Assembly (NCBI RefSeq): GCF_932526225.1 | Contig: NC_064041.1 | Span: 7,934,313 to 7,998,312 of the forward strand | Direction: 5' to 3' | Source: Nematostella vectensis | Taxonomy: Eukaryota > Cnidaria > Anthozoa > Actiniaria > Edwardsiidae | DNA: 64,000 nucleotides | In this document: in pieces, positions 11,601-20,800 of the stretch | Numbering within the stretch: the stretch's first letter is position 1 | How the letters are laid out: every line of letters begins with the position of its first letter | Position numbers and translations under genes: made by a program | The notes under the pieces: model-generated | Told to the model about the DNA's origin: nothing | The model's input: the letters and a program-made list of their open reading frames with translations, nothing else | Database searches by the model: none

Positions 11601-14403
11601 GAAGAGAGGGGCGGTAAGGTGGTAGAGATGGGCGGTAAGGTGGTAGAGAGGGGCGGTTAGGTGGTAGAGAGGGGCGGTTAGGTGGCAGAGAGGGGCGGTA
11701 AGGTGGTAGAGAGGGGCAGTAAGGTGGTAGAGAGGGGCTTTTAGGTGGTAGAGAGGGGCGGTAAGGTGGAAGAGAGGGGCGGTAAGGTGGAAGAGAGGGG
11801 CGGTAAGGTGGTAGAGAGGGGCGGTAAGGTGGAAGAGAGGGGCGGTAAGGTGGTAGAGATGGGCGGTAAGGTGGTAGAGAGGGGCGGTTAGGTGGTAGAG
11901 GGGGGCGGTAAGGTGGTAGAGAGGGGCGGTAAGGTGGTAGAGAGGGGCGGTTAGATTGGAGAGAGGGGGCTGTTAGGCTGGAGAGAGAGGGGGGCCTGGG
12001 TAGGAGTTAGGGACGGGTAAATGACAGACGGGCGGTTATAAGTTGGGAGAGATTGGCGGTAGAGTATAGGAGTAGGGCGGTTAGTAGGGAGAGAGAAGGG
12101 CGTTTAGTTAAAACACAAGAAATTTGGCTAAACCCGCTCACATATTTTAACAAAAAATATCGGGTATAAGGTGGATGGACTCAGTTGAAGAGGATTGTTT
12201 ATGATTCAAGCCCAATTACACCAGTAACCCAAACAACTGATTACACTGAAATAGCAGACACTGCCCCTATAAACCTTCACGTCAACACTGTCGGCATTCT
12301 CCAACTTCAGAAAGACATGGGCTTCAATCAAATACGCTTCTATTGCCACAAACAGGCGAATAAAAAGACATTTCACATTATGACAAACAAAGACGAGAAT
12401 GGACGACAGGCTGTGAGGTAAACATTCAATCTGTCCACATCAGCAGTGCTGAATAACGTGTGCGCATGCGCGTGCTCTGGTGAAAACAAACACAATCGTA
12501 GTGTTGAATCGTTCGAGTAAAGGTACGAAAGACTGACTTAAGTCGCTGTTTTGACAAACTGTACAGCATTTAAACCATACTGTACAAAAGATGACAGATT
12601 TGTTTGATAATGAGGGAGTTATAAAGAAAATTATAGCCTTAGCTTTGCGATAGTTTTCTTAGCATTTGCCAAAATGTAACGGTTCGCCGGTAAAAAGCCG
12701 CCATTTTAAAAACAAAAAGGCTGGTTTAACCGCGCGGTACTGGAACTAGTCTTGCGTTTTTCAGCACTGGCGTCCACATCTAATCGAAAGAGAATTAAGA
12801 GCTCATTTTTTGTAAGAATGGTCAAATACTATCCTTTTTCCATATGATACCTATGACTGCGCATCTCCCCTCAGCCAATCCTGGGTACGCACCTGTATTC
12901 TCTTAGGCTAGGTGCTTATTCGAGGGAGGCGCTTCACAGCAAAAAAGTGAGCTAGAAAAGTGACAGCGCTGAGAAACGTGTGTTCTCCACCAAAAGCCAA
13001 CGCTATATCTTAGAGTGTAATCCTTCAAGTAAAGCTACAAAGAGCAGACTTGAGTCCCTGGAATCACATGAAGAAAAGATGTGGACTTTAAAAGCACACT
13101 AGCATACACACATTGGCATCAGTCGGGCCAAGACGGGACGCTAGCACAGTCTATTACCCGTGCAGTTCGGCAACCATGGACAGCTGTTTCGTCCTTATTA
13201 GGACTCTTCAGCATGGCATAGCCGGTTTGCCTCGGTTAAACTTCATCGGCAAAAGACTGCAGGGCGACTTCGACTCGAACGAAGTGATTTAAACCACAGC
13301 TTAGATCCATGTGGGATCTAGAGCCAATGTGTGTATGCTAGTGTGCTTTTAAAGTCCGAACAAAAGATGAGAGATTTGTTTGCTTAAAAAAGAGTCACAC
13401 AGAAAATGATTTTAATTCAATTCAATTAATTTATTTGGCAGCTTTGATTCACGGGCGTTGCTCCAAATACATCCATATTGAAGAACAAAATTTACAATCG
13501 GTTTTCAATTTAAAGCCGCATTATCACCAGTTTACTTCCGGGGGTCCGACGGAAACCTCAACCGTTAAAAGACAAAAGAATCTATTCGAATCCGAAATAT
13601 TTAAAAGTCCATCCGCTCTAAATTATCAATCACATCCTCAAAGAAACTTCCAATAGACACACTGCTTTCAATATTTTGAAATATTTTTCTCGTTTTCCGT
13701 TAAAAATCATCGGATATTGTTAGGTAATCGACCGGAAGTAAACTGGTGACAATGCGGCTTTAATTTCTATTTACAATAAATTCTCTATCATAGTACTTTG
13801 TAGCGATGTCATCATATATTCTCATTACTTTACCTTATTGTTGTTGCTTCCCAAACAAATTGAGCTATTATTTCTTTTTTGGTTGTACTCTCCTGTTTCA
13901 AACTAATCACCTTCAAAAATGTATGGCAGGAGGCATCGCTTTTAGATTCTGTTTTGTTGCGAATTGAAAAACCCTATAAATGTGTTCCCTCAATTCACTA
14001 TATTACCACCATGATAAAATAAAAGGACCGGTTTCACCTCATCATTCAGTGAATTTATCCTAACCTTATTTCTTAAATGTATCTCCTTCTCTTTTCGTTC
14101 TTATTATTCAGAAGTCTCATAGAGACGGCGGACCCACGGCCAGTCGCCTGCGGATCGTTCACTCGTGCCCATGACGATAACTCTATCTTGTCTCGTAACT
14201 GTGGCAAGTGGGGAGATACCTGTGACGCTACAAACAACTGTGACTACTGGGGACGCATCTCGTACGGTGGCAATATGAGGCTTTGGCGTCGAACGCCCTG
14301 GTACGTGGACCCATCCCCACATGGAATAGTTGGAACATTCGGTTGTCAAATTGGAAGCCTTTGTTGTGATGATGATACAAATAATAATTATTCCTGGCGA
14401 TGA
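8646..14403 (+). CDS. Secreted protein with fibrinogen-like N-terminal segment (four exons, 267 aa)
   Basis: Exons are 8646-8763, 10642-10788, 12171-12417 and 14112-14403 (stop TGA). Phases 1, 1 and 2 agree throughout and the 804 nt give 267 aa. Exon 1 encodes a signal peptide (MPKG then a VHCVLVLLSAVACA core), so the product is secreted. Exon 2 reads SCLQLKETGF, GKYWIRPTF and FRVFCDM, and exon 3 begins GGGWT across the splice. This is the typical start of a fibrinogen C-terminal-related domain. The rest (IGFNQIRFYCHK, FHIMTNKDENG, then CGSF, NCGKWGDTC, a CC pair) does not follow the classical fibrinogen fold and resembles uncharacterised cysteine-containing anthozoan secreted proteins. Exon 2 has a NAGNAG acceptor (start 10639 or 10642), both in frame. 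Upstream untranslated exons are not excluded. Confidence 0.75.
8924..9485. repeat. (CATTGT)n hexamer microsatellite
   Basis: About 93 copies of CATTGT (ATTGTC), with scattered CAATGT, CAATAT and CATTAT variants, in intron 1 of the secreted-protein gene. A TTC-rich tract follows to about 9540. Long open frames on both strands here (CHCHC, SLSLS, MTMTM) are artefacts of a repeat length divisible by 3. Confidence 0.97.
10985..11965. repeat. 21-bp minisatellite in intron 2 of the secreted-protein gene
   Basis: About 46 copies of a 21-bp purine-rich unit containing AGAGGGGCGGTAAGGTGG. The main variants are GGTTAGG/GGTAAGG and GTAGAG/GAAGAG. The variants recur in blocks of several units, which suggests segmental amplification within the array. 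The G-rich + strand has clustered GGGG and GG runs. Confidence 0.95.
12440..13081. repeat. Diverged direct duplication flanking the ribozyme element
   Basis: Copy a (about 12440-12615) and copy b (about 12965-13081, resuming at 13358) share GCTGA..AACGTGTG, AGTAAAG.TAC.AAAGA..GACTT.AGTC and ACAAAAGATGA.AGATTTGTTT. Copy b is interrupted by the 13082-13357 element. Copy a therefore shows what the target looked like before insertion. Confidence 0.6.
13082..13357. mobile_element. Small inverted-repeat element carrying a hammerhead ribozyme
   Basis: The ends form a perfect 34-bp inverted repeat (13083-13116 and its complement near 13324-13357, starting GGACTTTAAAAGCACACTAG). It is flanked by a probable 12-bp target duplication, GAAGAAAAGATG (13070-13081) and GAACAAAAGATG (13358-13369), with one mismatch. 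The 276-bp body is non-coding and includes a hammerhead motif on the - strand. The long irregular duplication fits reverse-transcription-type insertion better than a DNA transposon, so I read it as a retrozyme- or Penelope-related non-autonomous element. It lies in intron 3 of the secreted-protein gene. Confidence 0.68.
13169..13223 (-). ncRNA. Hammerhead ribozyme motif inside the 276-bp element
   Basis: Read on the - strand, the core is CUGAAGA (13211-13205; the consensus is CUGANGA). Stem II is GUCC/GGAC (13204-13201 with 13194-13191) around the loop UAAUAA, followed by GAA (13190-13188). Stem III is the loopless palindrome ACAG/CUGU (13187-13180). C17 is at 13179 (GUC), with cleavage predicted between 13179 and 13178. 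Stem I pairs CCAUG with CAUGG next to the core, plus a second GGC/GCC helix (13223-13221 with 13171-13169). Every conserved position is satisfied. Confidence 0.78.
13510..13763. mobile_element. TTAA-flanked MITE, copy 1
   Basis: The element 13514-13759 starts AGCCGCATTATCACCAG and ends with the reverse complement of AGCCGCATTGTCACCAG. It is bounded by TTAA at 13510-13513 and 13760-13763. It has no coding capacity. TTAA duplication fits Kolobok or piggyBac; the termini are not piggyBac-like. It lies in intron 3 of the secreted-protein gene, close upstream of the last exon. Confidence 0.8.
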
Positions 14404-14552
14404 CTTTGCGATTTACGTCAGATAAGTCTAAGGTTCTGCCAATTCTTCGTCTTTTTTAAAACCTCCTCGGATAAGAAAAAGATGGTTCTTTAAGCCATGG
14501 AGCAGTTGGTGAACACACATCAACATAAATTTTAGGAGAATTTGACACGGTC

Positions 14553-14711
14553 CAGGGGCGTAGCCAGGGGGGTGGCACAGGTGGCCCGGCCCCCCCTTCT
14601 AGCAGAAAAAAAAATACAGTAAATATACGAGACATTATCTAAAATACAGGAGAAATGCCTTGGAAGGGCCTTTTTGGCCCCCTCCTGTTAAAAATCCTGG
14701 TTACGCCGCTA
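14553..14711. mobile_element. Short hAT-like MITE just downstream of the secreted-protein gene
   Basis: The left terminus is CAGGGGCGTAGCCAGG and the right terminus is the reverse complement of TAGCGGCGTAACCAGG, around G/C-runs and AT-rich sequence. The termini are those of a widespread hAT MITE type. No exact 8-bp target duplication is visible. Confidence 0.55.
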
Positions 14712-14794
14712 CTTGCTGTTATATTGTCGGATCTCAAATCTCTTTTCCTTTGAACAATGCGATGCCCCCGTGGCTACCTTGACAGTTTCGTGAA

Positions 14795-15274
14795 TTAAAG
14801 CCGCATTGTAACCTGTTTACTCGGATGATTTATAACTGAAAACGCGAAAAATTTCAAAATTGTGAAAGGAGTGTGTCTATTGAAAGTCTCTTTTAGAATG
14901 TGATTGATAATTTAGAGCGGATGGCCTTTCAAATAGCGCGGATTCTAACTCATGGCCTTCTAAAGGCGCAGCGTCATGGTACTGCGCATATCTGGACTCA
15001 GTGTTTATTGAAGGCTTTTAATTGTCTACAAACAGTTGAACTGACAATGCAATATTTTATTGAAAAATATGTCTATTGACAATTTGTGGTCATTGCCTTT
15101 AAATTTAAGTCTCCCACATGTACCAAGGGCTCATTAGTCAATATTAGAATTTGACTGAAATTCATTGTGTCAGGGCCAGAGAGCTAGGCAAAGCTCTTAC
15201 CATGACGCTGCCCCTTTAACGGTTGAGGTTTCCGTCGGCCCTACGGAAGTAAACTGGTGACAATGCGGCTTTAA
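14795..15274. mobile_element. TTAA-flanked MITE, copy 2 (same family as 13510-13763)
   Basis: The element 14799-15270 has the same ends (AGCCGCATTGTAACC on the left, the AATGCGGCT side on the right) and TTAA duplications at 14795-14798 and 15271-15274. Its right subterminal part (TTTAACGGTTGAGGTTTCCG) is the reverse complement of the left part of copy 1, so the two are inserted in opposite orientation. At 472 bp it is longer than copy 1. Confidence 0.8.
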
Positions 15275-17806
15275 GCCAATAAGGATTCGAAGCGCGGCAC
15301 TATATGATTGACATTAGCCCCACTAGCCTATCAGTTAAATCCTCCTGCTTATCAATATCGAGCTTCTAATAGCAAGACTATTCAGATTACAGAAATAGGA
15401 ATTCACCCCTTAAAAGGCGTTGTCCCCATCATCTTTAAGTTGTACTTGAGTGTTGGGAATTGACCTATTCCCGCTCTGTGCCAAAAGTTGGATCTCACTT
15501 CACGAGCAGGTTACTCTAATTATTATTTAGGTCTAGTGAAATTCTGTTGTAGACAGTTTTAGAACAGCGACTGCAAAAATGGTTTGAATGCTATAAGTTA
15601 TTGAAATCACGTATGAAGATTGCCACGCGCACTATCACGCAAGTATGCAGTGTGTTATCACCGTAGTCAGTAGCAACCATGTAAACATTTCGTAAGTCAC
15701 GGCATTCCATCAAGGGTTACCGGCTGGCACGCCCACGTAGGAAGGTCGCCCATCGTACACCCATTGGCTTAACTCTTATCTAAACGGAGCTGAAAGCTTT
15801 TCGGTACGTCAGTGTCTGTTTCCTTAAGGACATGCCGTCTTAGAAGCATATACAAAGGGGTACGGTAGAAGCCCCAAACACACCTTATAAACCTTTAACC
15901 GTGTAACAGCGTAGAGAAGTAAAGCCGGTACCGGTACCCCAACAAGACTCACCTCGTTACTACACTCTAGCTCTATTTTCAATCTCACATTTATATATTT
16001 AGAAATTCTAGAAGGGTTCGTGTTACAAGGTTAACATGGGCCGTGAAGCGAATTTTTGAAGAGGGGTCTTACAAGTGAAAATGCATCAGGATGTAAAGGA
16101 TTGAACTACAAAGAATGCAAGGAAAAATCTGTCTTGTGGGGAGGGCTAAATTTCCAAAGCCCACTCCCCAGAAATCTCGCAAAAGTTTCGCAAAGTCTCG
16201 GAAACTGAGCGTCTCGAAGTCTATTTTTTTTTTCAAAATTATAGGGGTCTCGGAGCCTCGTTTTTTCTATCACGGTCTCGGAGTCTCAGATTTTTTTAAA
16301 GCGATATGTTTTATGTTGTTTCCATGCTACGGCTTTCCCCTTCTTTTTCGTTTCTCGAGTCTTGAGCCTTATTCTTTTTTCAACTGATGTTTTTGACGTA
16401 CCTCGAGCAAGTTATCCGAAAACAAGAGCCTCGGCCAGTCTCTGATCAACCCATCGCTATCCCTGGATAAGGGGGTTGCCGTTTAAATTTCAAAACAAAC
16501 GTAGGAAGAAAACCACTGGACAACTTCTATTTTGTGGATGTACGTCAGACCTTGTGACTTGGGTCGACAGTTAAGGAAACTACGGACTTATGTAAACAAA
16601 GTCGACACAACGCTAATTTTACATATACGATTTTTGGGCAGGCCTATACCTGCATTCTTTGAGTACGCGAGTAAGGGGATATGCAGTCAAATATTGTCAT
16701 TCAAGTTTGGGACTTCAATTGTGGATAGTTGAAGATCTTTTGTAAATGTTACATTTTCGAATGCAAATAAATATAATAATAAATGGCTGATCGATATTAT
16801 TTAAAATATATATAGAAAATAAGGGTCACTTGAGTTAGTAAGAAGTTTGAGAAAGCTTTGATAAAACTTGTAATAAAAACCTAAAAAATGCATGTTGCTA
16901 GTCTTCGAGTTATAGGGATTCAACCACAGTATAAAAATTTCGCTTGACCATTCTACTATATGTAAGGGGGAGCGAGGAGTCATTCGAGGGACCAAACCGA
17001 TGTAACGACAGAGCAAAAAAATGGCATGAAATTTCCAATTCTCAATATATAAGCTCAAGATTCCGCATACAAGGAGTTACTCTGACCAAAAGCTTAATTC
17101 CAAATTAAAAAAATTAGAAGATATGAAATTTAGATGTTAGCGAGCAAAGTTGGCTTGATTTCTGATTAGAGCCCGAATTCTCCCTAATAATGAGGAGAAT
17201 TCATACTTTGAACATTTGAAAATTGTACTTCAAGCCTCATATCTCGAAGACGAATCCATTAGAAAAGAAGGCTTTTTGATATGTTGGATTACATAACATA
17301 AGGAACCTCTATGCAAAAATTTATGCTTACCGAAGTTATCCAGACCTTTTTTGGGGGAAACTTGCCATTTTTGGGCTCTGTCCGATGTAACAGAAATCAT
17401 GCGCGGTAAAATCGTGGAGCCATGAAAGGGCTCTGTGTAACAAACAAGTAGAGCGTGACTTATCACGTGACAGATAGTGTGACTAATCCGCTCCGTCATG
17501 CGTGACCCCCATGGAACAATAAGCCACAAAACAAATGCCTCTATGTTATTGCTTGAGCACAACAAGCACAAAGCATAATTACAGGAAAAGACTTCAAGGG
17601 TACTCCGTTAAATCACAACAAGAAGACCGTACGATGTCGGATCATATTTGCCTCAAGGGCAATATCATGATTTAGTTACCGGTGGATATTCTTACGGATG
17701 CGATTATAATGTGTATCATAATGACCTACACATGTTCCTCGTTGTTATTAGCTTAGTTTTGATTACGAAATTCGGGCTTGATTGAGTTTTGAGAGTTTCA
17801 ATTGTG
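15275..17806. other. Intergenic region before the IQ-motif gene
   Basis: No supported gene. The sequence is AT-rich. Stretches around 16800-17420 read like old transposon-derived DNA (phrases such as TTTTTGGGCTCTGTCCGATG), but I find no termini or coding remnant there. Confidence 0.5.
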
Positions 17807-20800
17807 ATGGGGGCTATAGTTTCATCCAAGAAGACCCCGAGAGCTCGCATTGAGAACAAGGCCATGTAAGTACAAGGACCAAATGATTTTAGGATCTTTA
17901 TTTGTCAATAGAATTTATGACATTTTAATACATGGTCATTTAGGCAGCTTAAGATGCAATTATTTTCGAATCTAAACGTTTTTTGATAGCTTAGAATATT
18001 GATCATTCCATGTATATTTATTGTTCGAACTGTTCGAATGTAAAAGAATCTTAGCGTGCAATAAGAGCCACTTGGGTTCTTGGGCTAAGCGTGTTCGCAT
18101 TTTTATGATATAGGTAACCAAGGGCTAGGTATGTGATTAGGACCGTGTAGCCAGAGATGTTCACTATGTCTGTGGTTATGGCAGCGAAGGGAGGGCAGAT
18201 AATTGTCACAGAATTCGCTTCACTAGATTTTAATAGCTCTTTCTGAATCGTAGTTGAGCGAGGCAAGTGCCTTTGGTTCGCCTCTATGGCCCTTTTACGG
18301 ATAGTCCATTTGATAAATTACAGTGACCATTGTTTCTTTGGCTGCACGATTTTTCTTTGTCTTTGAAAAAGATTACTTGTTCAACCCTTTTGACTCTGAG
18401 AGCTCGAAATTTCATGATCGAGATTGAGGTGTTTTCGTTGACAATATCAAAACGTATCAGGGTGTAAAATATCGGGAGAACTCGACTTACGAAAAGGTAC
18501 ACCATGCTAAAAGAACAGGTGTTACGGAGAGGGATCCTCAAAAGAATACATATATCGGGAAAAGGTATAAAAGGGGGTGGCGAATGAGAAAAGATGGCAA
18601 AGTATAAGGGTTTAAGAAGCTCAATCAGCCTCCGCCACTCCGAAATAATAAGATGAACGGTCCCCTTATAAAGGCCTATGAATCCTGATTGATATTTTGT
18701 AGAGCTGTGAATGCCTTCACATCTTCAAGACCTAAAGGTGACGAGCAATCAGTACAAGGTAGGGCTACCGCACACTAGTGACATAACGACATGGGCACGC
18801 GCACTAATTTTAACTTCAGGGCGATGTATGATTAAAGTCGAACTTTTTCTATCAGTCTTATGTATTGCCTACAACAAATAAAAAATGTAATAAATCTTCC
18901 TTTTCAACCAATCTCCTGTACGTCTACTTTCCTTATAAGCATTATGAGACGTGTTCTCTAACTTTATAGAAACCCCCCCACCACCAACAAAGCATCACAA
19001 CTCTCCTAACCCCACCCCCTCTCGCGGAGACGACAGTACCAGCGTAGCAGTGTCTTCGTGGGGGGAAGGGGTGGTGGGTACATCGTCTCACGCGCTTCAC
19101 AATACAGGGGAAGTGACGTCACGCGGTGTCAGCAAAGACGTCACAACAAGCAAGGAGCTTTACCCGGAAGTGAATATTCCTAGAGATCAGAACAGCAATG
19201 AAACATGGGGAAGTCGTCAGAATGGACGGGTTTATACAGGGTTTGCTGTGGTAACGCCTTTGAGACCAGAAGATGCTGCGGTCGTGATACAGAGGTTAGG
19301 AGCGTATTACATTGATAGTAAGCGTTGACTACCATAGACATCATCTGGTCGTTTTGTCTTCATCTAAGTCATTAATTACTGTCATCGCCTCCACCATCAT
19401 TATCAACATCGTCACCATTACTTTCATTAGCACCATCATCAACACCATTATCAACACCATCTCCATCATAATCATAATCATCAACATCAACATCAATATC
19501 ATCATCAACATCATCATTAACATCACCACTATTATCACCATCACCACTGTCACTATCAACATCATCACCATCAGTATAAACTCATCACTATCGTCACCAT
19601 CACCATGTACAAATTCAGTGGCAAGGCAGTAGCAAAATTCAAGTAAGTGTACCATCACCTACTTTCCATCTCTCTCATCGCTCGACGTATTTTGCTTCTT
19701 GATGCAGCACTTTCAGAGGATACATCACTAGAAAGGACATGAGCAAGAGACAAGAAGCTTCCGTCATGATTCAAAGGTAAAGCCTCTCACCACAGGTGGC
19801 CCAGTAAGTATGGAGCCTCTCACCACAGGTGGCCCAGTAAGTATGGAGCCTCTCACCACAGGTGGCCCAGTAAGTATGGAGCCTCTCACCACAGGTGGCC
19901 CAGTGAGTATGGAGCCTCTTACCACAGGTGGCCCAGTAAGTATGGAGCCTCTCACCACAGGTGGCCCAGTAAGTATGGAGCCTCTCACCACAGGTGGCCC
20001 AGTAAGTATGTAGCTTCTCACCACAGGTGGCCCAGTTAGTATGGAGCCTCTTACCACAGGTGGCCCAGTGAGTATGGAGCCTCTCACCACAGGTGGCCCA
20101 GTAAGTATGGAGCCTCTTACCACAGGTGGCCCAGTAAGTATGGAGCCTCTCACCACAGGTGGCCCAGTAAGTATGGAGCCTCTCACCACAGGTGGCCCAG
20201 TTAGTATGGAGCCTCTCACCACAGGTGGCCCAGTGAGTATAGAGCCTCTCACCACAGGTGGCCCAGTGAGTATGGAGCCTCTCACCACAGGTGGCCCAGT
20301 AAGTATGGAGCCTCTTACCACAGGTGGCCCAGTAAGTATGGAGCCTCTTACCACAGGTGGCCCAGTAAGTATGGAGCCTCTCACCACAGGTGGCCCAGTA
20401 AGTATGGAGCCTCTCACCACAGGTGGCCCAGTTAGTATGGAGCCTCTCACCACAGGTGGCCCAGTTAGTATGGAGCCTCTCACCACAGGTGGCCCAGTAA
20501 GTATGGAGCCTCTCACCACAGGTGGCGCAGTTTGTACGGGGCCTCTCACCACAGGTGGCCCAGTAAGTATGGAGCCTCTCACCACAGGTGGCCCAGTGAG
20601 TATGGAGCCTCTCACCACAGGTGGCCCAGTGAGTATGGAGCCTCTCACCACAGGTGGCCCAGTAAGTATGGAGCCTCTCACCACAGGTGGCGCAGTTTGT
20701 ACGGGGCCTCTCACCACAGGTGGCCCAGTAAGTATGGAGCCTCTTACCACAGGTGGCCCAGTGAGTATGGAGCCTCTCACCACAGGTGGCCCAGTAAGTA

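Noticed and set aside
12418..14111. tRNA gene in intron 3 of the secreted-protein gene
   Set aside because: Structured DNA there is explained by the ribozyme element and the TTAA MITE; no A and B box pair with a cloverleaf was found.
18051..18541. Two - strand open frames with hydrophobic stretches
   Set aside because: They could be remnants of a membrane protein, but I see no family motif and the frames do not join. They overlap intron 1 of the IQ model.
18567..18574. TATAAAAG on the + strand as a promoter
   Set aside because: It lies inside a proposed intron with no supported first exon just downstream; one TATA-like octamer is expected by chance in this AT-rich DNA.
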